From the NCBI GenBank assembly GCA_029532415.1, contig JAQOTA010000019.1:124001-188000 (forward strand): a stretch of DNA of 64,000 nucleotides, written 5' to 3'. The translations under genes and the position numbers were made by a program. Under the pieces are notes generated by a model that saw only the letters and a program-made list of their open reading frames with translations, did no database searches and was not told the origin of the DNA. Positions 20,309-32,261 of the stretch are shown piece after piece; positions within the stretch are counted from its first letter, which is position 1, and the number at the start of each line of letters is the position of its first letter. This stretch comes from Marasmius tenuissimus. Its lineage: Eukaryota > Basidiomycota > Agaricomycetes > Agaricales > Marasmiaceae.

Positions 20309-23300
20309 GCTTATCCAACCACAACTTTTGTTAGCCTTTTCTTGTTCTCTCTTGACCACATTCCTTTGCTCTGAGACCCGGACATTCGCTCAATCAAAAC
20401 TAGGTTTCTAAAACTACACTCCCTCATTTGAATTGGACTTTCTTTTGTTATTTATTTTATCTCGTGGTACAAAAGGTCCAGATACGGTGTACGCATATGT
20501 AATACGATACAGTGAATAGGATCTCCACTATTTCGTATCTTCTCTATATGGCTTACTCAGAAGCTCCCTTCTTCCCGGTGATCACCTCTTACTAGCTGTC
20601 CATACCTTGAGGCGAGTAAAATGAATAATCATCGGACTTTCCTGCTGCCCGTTGCTGGGGTTTTCCCGTGACATCATAAGTCGAAATGGTTTCGAGTTTT
20701 GCGCCCACAGGGACAAATACTCCGAGTCGAGTCCTCCGCGACCACCTTACCAATATGTGTTATCATTCACCTCGGAATCTACCATTTGGTGTTTTGTAAA
20801 ACCACCCGAAGCTAGATTCTCCGCACGGAGGATATTGCTTTCCCCAGCACACTATAACGGAGATGTTGGCTACACAGCTGGGGCAGATAATATACCTGGC
20901 CCAGTAAGCTGTATGGGGTGGCGGTAGATTTGAAGACTTTTATAACCCTACAATTGTTGGGTTCAGAATATTGCACGAGTAGAGCTCGTGCTTATCTCGA
21001 TTTGCCCTCTGTTCATCGTCAACATCTACTTACGATCTTTTTCTTTCTTCCTCTTTTGACCACACACGTACCATGCATACTTATCAACCGCTCTATTGTC
21101 GGAGCCGCAAAGCAAAGGTTTGTAGTCTGTTGTCTCCACCCTTTGTTAGGCTTACAGATCAATACATCTCGTAGTCTACTATCCGAGATGTTATTTTTAA
21201 ACTGTGCGAAAGGTAGCAAAAGGCCTAAGCCAACGGGGCATACTAAATCGATGTACCATGTAGCGTACCGTGACGTACCAGTAGCGTACAAGCAGCGTAC
21301 CAAATGGGCACAGCCACTGATTTTCACTGCTGTTTCCTCGAGGCCTCACGTTCGATTATCAGCCATCGCAGCCTTGAAAAGAGCTCCTACTTCGGTAATT
21401 CCTCGAAACCACTTACCTTGGAGTCAGATTGACTGGCTCTTCTTCACCAACAAATTTTTTAAAGCCAGGCCTCTGGCTGTGCTTAGATACAGATTAGGGG
21501 TGGGTCCAGAAGCTGACGGGGGTAAAATGCTGCCTAAATATGCCTGGGAGTGATACAGAAAGAGATATCCACCTCAAGCCTCTTCCATAAGACAACGGGC
21601 AACTCCTTGGTTCAGTCACCGAGTGTCCCCAGCCTCGACAGTGTGCCAAGAACAATAGATACGAGGCAAATGAGAATAGACCCTATTGAGCTATGGATCT
21701 TTCAGGTGACAGAAACACCGAGGAATGTGCCGTATATAGCTGGCGGAGCAATATTCAACGGAAGAATTGAGTGCCTACTTACGTCAAAGATTCCAGGCAC
21801 TAATAACCGACGGGTGACCGCCTATTTCTAGTGGCTTGGGGCGAGAGAATGAATTTCTGGGTTCGCTGTGCATTCTGACAAGTAGGCTATTTCCTCTTTC
21901 GAATCCTCGAGGATTTGTGCAGTATACCAGCTCCCAGAGGTCAGACGAGGAGGTCGCTCTTGTGTATAGCCCGAATGGCGCACCACTAGTCGGCGAATAT
22001 TTGTTTGAATCACGCTCGAGACCATATGGTGCCCCGTGCCTATACCTATGCCTGAGGATAAGGCGATCGCCGCGTACCTGCGCAGGCTTCGTCAGCCAAT
22101 GGTGCCGACGTTAAACGCTAGTGGAGGTGGCGCTCAAGACCTACGGCGAATAACAACGACGGCTAATAGCAGTTTGAGACAGCCAAGGTATATTTCTCGC
22201 GAACACTTTTGTTTGACGGCAGTGACTCTGGCTTTTCTTCGAGGGTAAACATACAGTAGTACACTCATGAGACTGTCTCTTGTCTCAGCGCAATACTAGT
22301 CCGTCCTGAAGTCAGTTCTTCCTCGATGCTTAGGGTCCGTTCTTTGTCTTGAGGACTACTGACCAGATCACCGAATGAAGAGAGCTTGTTTCCGGTCGGA
22401 CCAAGTCTTGCCGAAAATTTGACTCACCTATTTCTCATCAATAGCTGCTCGCTATTTGGATGAACATTTGGCGGAGGTTCCGAGTCCTAGGATACCTCCC
22501 TTGATATACTATCTCTTCGATAGGATGCACACATGCCGATGGTTTATGACTGATTCATCGATACATCATGTCTTTGTGATCAACGAGCTCCCAAGCAACG
22601 AGTTTGAGGCCCAAGCTTAGAGGGTCTGAGCCGTGCGGCTAGATGCTTCTCCCACATGGTGACTCGCAAAGGCTACAACACAACAGAGTAGGAGTCATCA
22701 ATGAGTTGAGAGATTGGACTTACGACTGCTTTCTCCTTTGAATAGTTGAAAGACAAAGATTCGAGACTCGGTATGGAATTGAGATAGGCCTCGAGTAGGG
22801 GAGCGGGGAAGACCAGGCGCAGAGTGCAAGCATCTCAAAGTTTTGAAGAGCGGTTCGAGGTTTCGGTATCCACTGCCTAGTATGAACAGGACAGGTTCAG
22901 GTACTTGACGATGTTGAGGAATGACAGCTGAGGCGACGCTAACGGCAAGATATGACTTTTGAGAGGCAGAAAGGCATCGCTTGTGTATTCGACTGTATCA
23001 TCTAGAAGTTCTGCAAGAACCCTTGCCTGAGCATGAAGCGATGGAGGTAGATGTAAAGTGTTCTCGGAGTACGCGAATTGGAAAGATGTTGTTCATTGTT
23101 TTCTACCTTGAATGTCCATATCCGTGCGCTATAGAAAGAGAGCGAGCCGAGTTACGCAGCTTGGATCCGGGAATCATTATACGATTGCGAAGAGAGCAGG
23201 ACCTACCCCTTTTGCTCTTCAATAGCGTAGTTGTGCGTTTCGATTCTAATTTCCATCTATGCCCAATTTTCCGTCGTAGTATCGCAAAAAAATTGTGAGA

Positions 23301-26300
23301 GGATCATGATGCAAAACTGAGTGGAAGACATCCAGTTTGCTTGGCCAGGGGAAGTCGTCGTCGTGGTTTGGAGACAAGAGTCTGAGACGAGTCACCGACG
23401 GATTGTCTGAGAGCGAAAAACCCGGTCCGGTACGGCTCGCCGATCCGACATGAGTAGCTGACCAATCATGATGACGCTTCATACTTCTCCGATTCAACCA
23501 CCACGACGACTGTCGATGAGTTCATCGAAAACAACACTTCTCATTCATTCGATCTAGTCTCTTTCCTTGAACACATACGTTACATGGTGTACTCGCCTCT
23601 TGCTGCTTGAATGTAGGCAGGAAAGCAAGAACACACGATCCTTACGGGCCCGAGTTGGTTACAACGTCCAGTAAGTCTTCAGTTTCGGTGCATTTGAGAG
23701 AACATGTATCTTAACACTCTTTTTCTTTGTAGCTCCAAGCCATCGTTGCGGATATGCATCTCTTGAATGAACTAAGAAGATAAAACCACCAACAAGGCTA
23801 ACTCAGGTGATTTGTGGATTATCTTCTCGTCGAGTTGTAAGGTACTCATCGAACATGGCTGTCAGATACACATTGTTGGAATAGCTAAGTTTCCTGCGGA
23901 AACATTGATTGAGCGCTTGTTCAAACACAAATCGTCCAGAACACGGAGAGAACTGGTCAATGGAGGTTGGAGAGTACACCGAGCGAATTTGAGAACGACA
24001 CCATCGTGGTGCGTCTTCTTTCCACTGCAGTCGTACCCTACTCATACTCACGACCATTGGTACCCAGAAACCGTCCTCTCCAATTCCGTTAATACATGGA
24101 TCCTTCCAACAGGATCATCTAGACTCTCATCACGGCCAGGGAGTTTCCACACAAATGATACACATGTACATCCCCGACTCATGCTATCAGCGCATATGAA
24201 CCTGGTTGCCATACCGCGCATACCTCGACACCGCGAATACTCCTGACTTCCCAATGCCAACGTCGAGATTACCGATGCGGCTCGTTAGACTACGACCTCC
24301 GAGCTTTTCGAAAACACAACACGCAGACGGAGATGAAAACCGCGAGGGACATAGTTGTCGCTTCAGGTCATTGTCTCCCGCTCCAGCCAACTACGAGACT
24401 AAGAGTGCAGAACTCGTCAACTCGTTCTCGAGAATACCATCACCTTCCACGCATCTCCTCCCTGCTCATCTCATTGTCTCAACATTACGTCGATCGCGTG
24501 GCATGACGCCCATCTGTCTTCAACCTATCGCCAGCGCTACCTCTCGCGGTTCTCGATATGTTTGTGGGGGCTGTTACAAAGAATGTTCCAGCTCACTAAG
24601 TTCAAAAGCCGGTCGCTGGTGCACACACTCTGTATGTTGACCCTCTCTCATTCACCTTGGCGTACTCTACTAAACTCCACATTTCTACTCTCGGAATCTG
24701 GCCTTGTTCATTTCCCTCGAGCCCTATGATCGTCCTATCTAATTAAGAGTGGCTTTCACCTATCGCCGTAGGATACCAGGGGCGTAACAGTACGTTTGAT
24801 GGTTCGTAATTTGTTCACAGTACTGCCGATCTCTCACTCATGACGCAATAATCACAAGGTTGCAGTTTGGCATACGAACGAGTTGACTGGAGGAAAGGGG
24901 GAAGACACTACATACGCACAGATACCGATATCACACACGTTCGCTTGTCTAATGCTGGGCTTCCGCAGGCCCGGGCGAGAATGGGTTAGAGGGTGGTAGA
25001 GGCAGCTGCCCCAGCCCGATGAGGAGCTGGCTAGGGTTCGGGAGAAGCACAGAGTAGTCGGATCACGAGTGTACGCTCTGGCTCTGATATCTCTGCCGGT
25101 CGTCTGTGCTCACACTCTGCCTTTGTTTAGCCAAATTTCCAAGAAGCCAAATACGCTTCGGGATAGTCCAATGCTGGGATTTTCGCTGTTCAAGCGTCAG
25201 TCATCCTTCCCGACTCTCTTTTCGCCCTCTATCCTCACCTCGCGGTCGTTCTAGCCACAAATACCGTTATTCATCCCGTGGGATACTACGATCGATATTT
25301 CCTGTACTCTTTTGGCTCAAAGCTGCGTTGGGCCGCTGTCAGCTCAAGCAGGTGCCCCTTGAGAATTCATGGCTCCATGGTGCTGTAAACTTGGGTGCAG
25401 CGTTCTTGGGATTAAGGGCCCGAGATGAATGGTGGTTTTAATTTGAGCACCGTTACCCGCTTCGACTCGTTCCTTATGGCTGATCCTAGACTCCCTACTC
25501 TAGTAAAGCAGGCTCACGTTTGCCCTTGCATCGTCAGCTCCGGAAACGCCTAGCAGTAGTATCCTTTCTTCCCCGGATGACATACGCAACGTGTTGGTCT
25601 CGACAAACCCAAAGGTCAACCTATCCTCAATGCGGCGCTCGTTAGGAAGAGAATCGGTGGTTTCTCTGTAAACTCGAGGGCGCTGGGCCGTTCTCCCGGG
25701 TTCGTCAAACTCTCGTTGCTTATGGCTCGTTTACTGATGGATAGTTCGTGCCAAGGTGCGATTCAGGGAAGCAGCAGCCGCTTCCTAATCTCTATACAAG
25801 ATTATTCAGGACAAACTCGGAGAGTATACCATCACGTCATCCGGGACTGAGGCGATAGATAGAGGTCAGTGAGTAGTACTTGGGGGTAGATATGTGATGG
25901 GCCATCGGCGCTCGCCATTATGTCACTCGTTCTCATGAGCATTCGGAGAGACTTCGTCAGATGTTTCTAAACAGTTCGAGCTCTCTTTTGGGATAAGTGG
26001 ACACTTGTCCTCTCACGATCTTTGCAATCTTCGATCGGAATTGGGGTGCAGGGTGGTACGATTCACGCCCTCATCTGTATCTCATCTGTATCTCTGCATG
26101 TTTTTTGATCCATAAATCAACGTAGGCTGCTGACTGATGTTCCGCACCAGAGCCTTCTCAGCTTGTGCTGGGAGGCTCACTATGGATTGTTCCCTTCCTC
26201 AATCGGCTCTGCGTAAGTTCTTCTCCGTCCTGTTGAACTACACGCCTCCGGCGGTTTAATTTTATACCTGCCATTCTATTGCGCTCACTTCAGTGTAACG

Positions 26301-26769
26301 CAATATGGAATACACCATACCCTCGGCTCGGTCTCACCTGTGAGTAAGAGCCGTTCACGTTCACTGATTTGTTCATTTGCTGTGCTAACAGTCTTCCTCT
26401 ATAAAGAATATTCTATCTAACGACTTCAGATTGCTGTATATGAGCACGACCTTCGATCTGGAAGGGTCGCGCTTTCTTCTCCCTCTCCGTTGTTTTTGTT
26501 GCCGTCGCCAACAACTGCAAAACAGCAGCTCAAGAATAGTAATCTCTGTGTCGATGTCATTATCTGGGTGTTCACAATGACTCTCCGAGCGCGGTATCGC
26601 CTAGTCGTGCTCATACTTATCTGAATCGGCTCTCTGCCTATATATCTACTACCAACTCCCGAGCGTAACGTCGTCCTACGTTGACCAACCCCAATATTTT
26701 ACGGGCTCCATGGCTCTGATGCTGCATTGGACTCCCTCGAAGTAGGGCCACAACAATTTGCAGGCCATG
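20309..26769. other. Long gene-poor stretch
   Basis: Only scattered short frames are present, for example 211 codons at 20918-21553 plus, 144 codons at 23812-24246 plus and 144 codons at 24206-24640 plus. None shows a known motif or a convincing splice continuation. A host gene with weak coding signal cannot be excluded. I see no LTR, inverted-repeat end or tRNA here. Confidence 0.4.
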
Positions 26770-27490
26770 TGGTGAAGGCTGGTGTGAAGGTCAGGTGCAG
26801 GCCATATGCAGGCTAGGTGCAGGCCAAGTGCAGGCCACGTGGCGGGTAGAGGAAGGACAGTTGCAGACTAAGTGAAGGTCACTGTCCTTAATTTTTTGTC
26901 TCCATTCTGTAGAGCTCGACCCGAGAAAGATTTCAGAAATAGACTCCCACTGTAAAGAAAAGAAATTTGTTGATGTTCGCCCGCGCTGGCCTCCCGGACT
27001 TACATTTAGCCGTGGGAGTCTTAACAACGTAAATTACAGTAAAGGGGCGGTCTGTTGGAAGGCCGATATTCCGAGAGGTTTCGGTTGCCTCTCACTGGGT
27101 ATACCTGTAGTATGTACACCTCAACTAACGGTAATTTAAGTAATGATTGGAAATGATGATGTTGTATGACAAAGAAAGCTATGTCCGGGTGCAGGTCAGA
27201 CTTTAGTTTATGAAGGCCAAGTGATGGTTAGAAGTGCGGAAGTGCAGGCCATGTGGCTGTGCACTGCAGGCCAGGTGAAGGTTGGATCCGTGAAGATGAA
27301 GGACAACTGCAGGTTGGATTCACAGATGTGAAGGCCAGATGAAGGCCAATTGAAGGTCAGATTTGCACAAGTGACGGCCAGATTGAAGGCTAGATTAGGA
27401 GAATGAAGGCCAGGTGAAGGTCGTTACCCGGGAGTGAAGGCCAGGAACAGGCCAAATGAAGGCCAGATTTAGTGAATCGAAGGCAACCAG
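26770..27490. repeat. Imperfect short repeat tract built on GTGMAGGCCA
   Basis: Two clusters, about 26775-26880 and 27205-27490, hold many copies of AAGGCCAG, TGCAGGCCA and TGAAGGTC spaced roughly 10-25 bases apart. The roughly 320 bases between them are unrelated. A third small cluster lies at 27957-27990. Units vary in sequence and spacing, unlike a clean minisatellite or a CRISPR array. Confidence 0.65.
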
Positions 27491-28652
27491 ACGGCGGGAT
27501 CTGGTCAAATGCAGCTAAATTGAGGACTGTTTGTGCTAATATCAGTCGTGTAGCTCAAAGGCTCGCACCATATCAATCTTAAACTTGAACGAGCGGGCGG
27601 GCGGACGGATGGAAATTAACATCACATGGGTGTCACTTACATTTTATACGAGAGTATGTTAGACATATGGCCCGATAGGCTCATTGTTTCTGTCTGGGAG
27701 TACTATGCGAGACCTAATATCACACATTAGTAACTTCTTTGGCCTTACATTTACATGAGCGACCACAAAGAGGAAGATTTGCCTCGAGACTAGATTGTGG
27801 GAACGTGGGAACATAGCAGAGACATAAGGGATTTCATTCAAACAAAAAGTTTCTGATGGTTAATTGATAAAATAGATAGCCTTACTCGACGTGGGATACC
27901 ATAACTCAATACGTGTATACGAGGGAGTCGTCGACAGCAGGTTGGACGACGTGTACTGCAGGCCAGGTGAAGGCGGGTGCAGGCCATGGCCTTCACCTCG
28001 GCCTGCATTTTCTCGCGCCCCCTCGAAGTATGTGTTCTGCTCGTTTGAGGGGCACGATCCGCGTCTGACCAGACACTGTCTACGTCGGGCTACGCCATTC
28101 GCCCAAGATGCATTGCGTTGTGGAGTTAAAGGTACGCCCTCTTTTTTTGTATATGATATCGGCTTCTGGTCAGTGTTCTTTGAATGTAGCGACGGGAGAC
28201 CGATATGTAAATGTCCCTTCATTTGCGGCTGCTCATGATTTGGGCCCGGGAATGCACATCTGTTGATCTCTTTCGCCACGAGTATTGGTTCATTGCTTGG
28301 AATTGTTTGCTTGGGATAATTTGCTGGCATGACATATCTTTCTTTTCAGACTCAAATACAGCAACATAATGTGTTACCTTTGCTCGTAATACAGTGAAAG
28401 TACGCGTATGTGGATCCGTTGGGTACGTATCGTCATTATTCCGTTTAGGTTCTCTAGTAGAGCAAGCATAGAGAGACTAGCATACAGCATTATTGTAATC
28501 AACCGTAATTAGTCATGGCTCGCAACCCACACTATAAATACACTACAGGCAGAAAGATCGACGCGCACTATATCACCAATGTCCACACAATCTAACTTGC
28601 TCTCTCTCTTTCCGTTTGTGGCCACAATGCTGGAGGTTCAATGGGATTATGC
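27491..28652. other. Stretch with no recognised gene
   Basis: Contains the small AGGCC repeat cluster near 27960. The minus-strand 156-codon frame at 27860-28330 runs through the repeat and has no recognisable motif. Confidence 0.4.
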
Positions 28653-29204
28653 TTATGCATTGTTCCTCCTCCAAAAGGCATTGAAGACGCAGATTATGCT
28701 ACGCTTTGCCTTCGACTGGCGGCGGGATTTCCGGGGGATCTTTTTGAGGAACCTTGACCAGCGCGACCGAATGACATGAGGATCGCCTTGAAAACCTTGT
28801 CAGTGATCCTCTAAATATCCCTAGGTATTACTTACCGCGTATCAGCTCGGGATAGCCTCGGTCTCGAGCGTATTGTTTCCCATGTGGGTTATAATTCCTC
28901 GAGCATAGATATTCTTGAGCAGCTTCACATATTTCATCAACCTGTTCTGAACCTATGCATGTCTTTGTCTCCAGCTCAGGAACACTATATTCCGCCCAAT
29001 CCTTTTCGGGAATTGGATGTTTTCCATTGGGGCAAAGGGACCAATAGAAGAGTCTGTCAGGAAGAGGATAGCATACACAATGCACGCCATTGATGTTCTC
29101 GACCGGAATGGGTGGAACAAAAAGATATACTGGAGTGGGCTGTGCTGTGGGGTTATGGAGGAATGTGCCCCTAAGCGCAAGGCATATCTCGTTGACAAAA
29201 ACTA

Positions 29205-29728
29205 TATTGAGCCAGCATAGTTAAATGCACAGTGAGATGAAACTAAAACCTCACATATTGACTATAAGAGAATTCTTGTGTTCTTGTAGATGCTTGCTAG
29301 AGGTGATAATCGAGTAGATTGTCCTAAAGCTTTGAGACGCAAAGTCTCCAGCTTTTATACAAGAGTCCTTGTCTATCTACAAGTCATAGAACATAGGTAA
29401 GTGAGAATATAGCATATGGTACATATTGCATATCAGTAAGCATAAGTGCTCGAAGAGCAGAGTGAATAAGTAGGCATGGTCATACTAGCTTTCTATCTAA
29501 GTAATCTAGAGAGAAAGCTCAGTCAGCTTTGAACGCTATTGGGTGCAAAGCTGAACCTTGTTATAAACCATAGAGATAAGGTGCGAGTACTGACTAACTA
29601 CAGAGTCTGTCTGAGTAAGTACAGAATCTTTCATACGAGTGCAAGTGTCATAGTAAAGAGTCTATAAATAATAGACACGTAAACAACACGTCAATAAAGT
29701 GTATCACATGGTAGTCACATGTTCAACA
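29205..29728 (-). repeat. 3' LTR of the Copia element
   Basis: 524 bp, starting TATTGAGCCAGCATAG and ending TGTTCAACA on the plus strand. It matches 37407-37930 except for three transitions. This is the downstream copy for minus-strand transcription. Confidence 0.95.
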
Positions 29729-29739
29729 CTCCCCCTCAC
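29729..29739 (-). promoter_or_regulatory. Polypurine tract of the Copia element
   Basis: The minus strand reads GTGAGGGGGAG directly before the downstream LTR (TGTTGAACATG), the expected primer site for plus-strand DNA synthesis. Confidence 0.75.
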
Positions 29740-29778
29740 TAAACTCTTATAAAGATTTGAGTTAGTGATACTACCAAA

Positions 29779-29865
29779 GATCATTTAGTCTAATGGTAAT
29801 ATTGGGTAACACCATTTTGGTGCATTGTGAGCGTAAGGTCCAGAGTTCAATTCCCAGGAGTGCCA
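29779..29865 (+). ncRNA. Degenerate tRNA-like sequence
   Basis: An A-box-like TAGTCTAATGG (29786-29796) and a B-box-like AGTTCAATTCC (29844-29854) are spaced as in a tRNA gene. The T arm (CAGAG, loop TTCAATT, CCCAG) pairs at three of five positions. The sequence ends GAGTGCCA, like an acceptor 3' half, but the 5' half (GATCATT) does not pair with it and no clean anticodon stem is seen. Probably a decayed tRNA or tRNA-derived fragment lying in the 3' untranslated part of the Copia element, on the opposite strand. Confidence 0.3.
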
Positions 29866-29971
29866 AAAGGTAAAAATAAAATTTAACTACGTCACAGTAG
29901 TGAGTGCGGGTCAAAAGGTTCAGTCACGTGATGAGTCAACTGTTCAACCCGCAAAAATGTCCTTTGAGCGT

Positions 29972-32261
29972 CTACTGAAAATGAAGGCCTAAAGCTTGTC
30001 TAAACTTCTCGAATTTTACTTTGGCTAAATTCTTTGTTAAAAGATCTGCAGGTTGGTCTGCAGTGGGTGCATAGTAGATGAGAACGTCCTTCTCAGCAAC
30101 TGCATTCCGAATAAAATGAAATCTAATATCAATGTGTTTCGTGCGCTTCTCAGAGACTTCGTTACTACTGAGAAAGATAGCGCCTTGATTGTCGCTAACA
30201 CAAGGTATTGATTGCATTGGATAGCCAATTTCTTCGAGTAGAGATTTCATCCACTTAATCTGACGTGTACAATCAGAGAGAGCCATGTATTCAGCTTCTG
30301 TGGATGATAGTGCGATGGTCTTTTGTTTCTGGGATACCCAGCAAACAGGTGCACTCGCAAGCTTTATAAGATAACTAGTCTGTGATTTACGGTCATCAAT
30401 ATCAGTTGCCCAATCTGAATCAGCGAAGGCCACGAGTCCTCCATCTGATTTACCATTGTAGTTGAGATCGTATAAACGAGTGCCTACTAGGTATCGTACT
30501 ATATGCAATGCCTTGTTCAGGTGCTCGCGACTTGGATTCACACTGAACTGAGACATCTTGATTACGGCAAAAGATATGTCTGGACGTGTTCCCAACGCCA
30601 GATAGAGTAATGAGCCAATCACAGATTGATATCTTTGGCGAATAATGGGATCAACCGGTTCAGTATTCTTCACCGGGCTGTAACCACTAGGTAAAGGTGT
30701 GGCTGCGGACTTGGCATTTATCATTCCGAATCTGCGAATAATTTTATCGAGGTAGTCCCGCTGGTCTAAGACGATTGTGCGGTTCTTTCGATTGCGAGAA
30801 ATTCGCATCCTCAGGAATTCGGTAGGCTCGCCTAAGTCTCTGCATTCCCATATCTTTTTGAACTCTTCCTTTAGGTGTATCATTAAGGCTTTATCGTTGC
30901 CCATGAATAAAGCATCGTCAACATAAACAACGGCAATAACAAGTTTGCCTTGTTTCCTGAAGACATATACACCAGCATCGGACAAGCATCTCTTGAATCC
31001 TAGACGTTTCATAGATTCAGTACACTGATGCCACCAAGCTCTTGAAGCTTGTTTCAGTCCGTATAATGCTTTGCGCAACCTCCAAACCTTGCTGGAGTCC
31101 GTAACGAATCCTTCAGGTTGTTCCATATATATCTCCTCTTCTAAGGCACCGTATAAGAATGCGGTTTTAACGTCTAGCGCTGTGATTTCCCAATCTTCAA
31201 GCACTGCTAATGCCAATAGAAGTCGTACAGTTTCAAACCGTACTACAGGAGAGAACAATTCGTTAAAGTCTATCCCTTCCTTCTGCGAAAATCCTTTCGC
31301 TACAAGTCTGGCTTTAAATCTGCCATCTGACTTGACATCGAATACCCAACGAGATCGAATTGGTTTACGGCTTTTGGGTCTAGGAACTTCCTCAAAGACA
31401 TCTCTTTCCTTGAGTGATTGAAGTTCAAGTCTGCATGCTTTCTGCCATTTAGGGATCTCCTCTTTGGGACGTTTGAGGATGTCCTTATAAGACCATTCCC
31501 TAACTGTATCATAAGCGCTTGACTGCATCCCATGCAGGGCATGCGCTTGAGAAAGCAAATAATCCATGTAATTAACTCCCCCTTCCTGAGCAAGAATAGA
31601 GACGTGTCCTTCTTCCCCTGTGTCCATATCCTCACCCTCATTTTCATTGGGTGGAGGATCCATCTCCTCATCATGAGGAGCTGGAGGATTCTCGCTTTCT
31701 GGCACAGGAACCTGATTATTTGGTATTGTTTCAGGCTCATTCGTCGGATTAATCTGACTTTGCCAGTGAGCGTCGGACTCAATATCTCTTTCTACTTGTA
31801 CAGGATGTCGGTTTCCGTAGACATTATTAGTTCTAAGTCTTTCTGGAAGGAGTCTAGTACGTGGAGGGTTCCTTCGTGGTGGAGGTGGAGGATATAAATT
31901 CTCCCACTCTCTTTGATGATCACGGCGGAAACTGAATGGATTGTTATCAGTTTGTGTGTTTCCTTGAGTTGTATTGCGATTCAAATTAGAAGGACCAGCA
32001 GTACTTGGATCAGGGCCGTACTGATTAGGTACATTACTGGGACCTTTTGGTGATCCAGGACCATCAGCAGGTGGCGGATGATTGTGCAAACCATCCATCG
32101 GACCGTGATCTGTATTGGGAGGAGGATCTCCCCCTGGCATATGACTGTCGTCATCAGGCGGAGGAAGATCCAGATCAAATGGTGGGTGACCGTCGTCTTC
32201 ACCATTGTGATCATGGCCGTCGAATGGGTATGAATTGAAGGGTACAGAACGGACTGGTTCG
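29972..32261 (-). CDS. Copia pol 3' part: reverse transcriptase and RNase H
   Basis: The frame is open from about 32261 (the first Met, at 32140, is not a natural start). A Pro/Asn-rich linker (YPPPPPRRNPPRTRLL) leads into the Copia-type reverse transcriptase: RSRWVFDVKSDGRFKARLVA, DVKTAFLYGALEEEIYMEQP, LYGLKQASRAWW and the catalytic VVYVDDALFMG. RNase H follows with SSTEAEYMAL and DNQGAIFLS, and the frame ends KFRQALGLHFQ with a stop at 29972. The domains look intact. The segment is one frame off from the upstream protease-integrase part because of an indel near 32262, so a full polyprotein would need frameshifting, or the element is recently broken. Confidence 0.92.

Noticed and set aside
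23812..24640. Two overlapping 144-codon plus-strand frames
   Set aside because: Compositionally unremarkable, no motif, and they overlap in different frames without an intron joining them.
26941..27021. 10-bp inverted repeat AGACTCCCAC / GTGGGAGTCT as a MITE end or hairpin
   Set aside because: Too short, no target duplication, and expected by chance in a window this long.
26770..27490. Repeat tract as a possible CRISPR array
   Set aside because: Units are short and variable with irregular spacing, and the setting is a eukaryotic genome.
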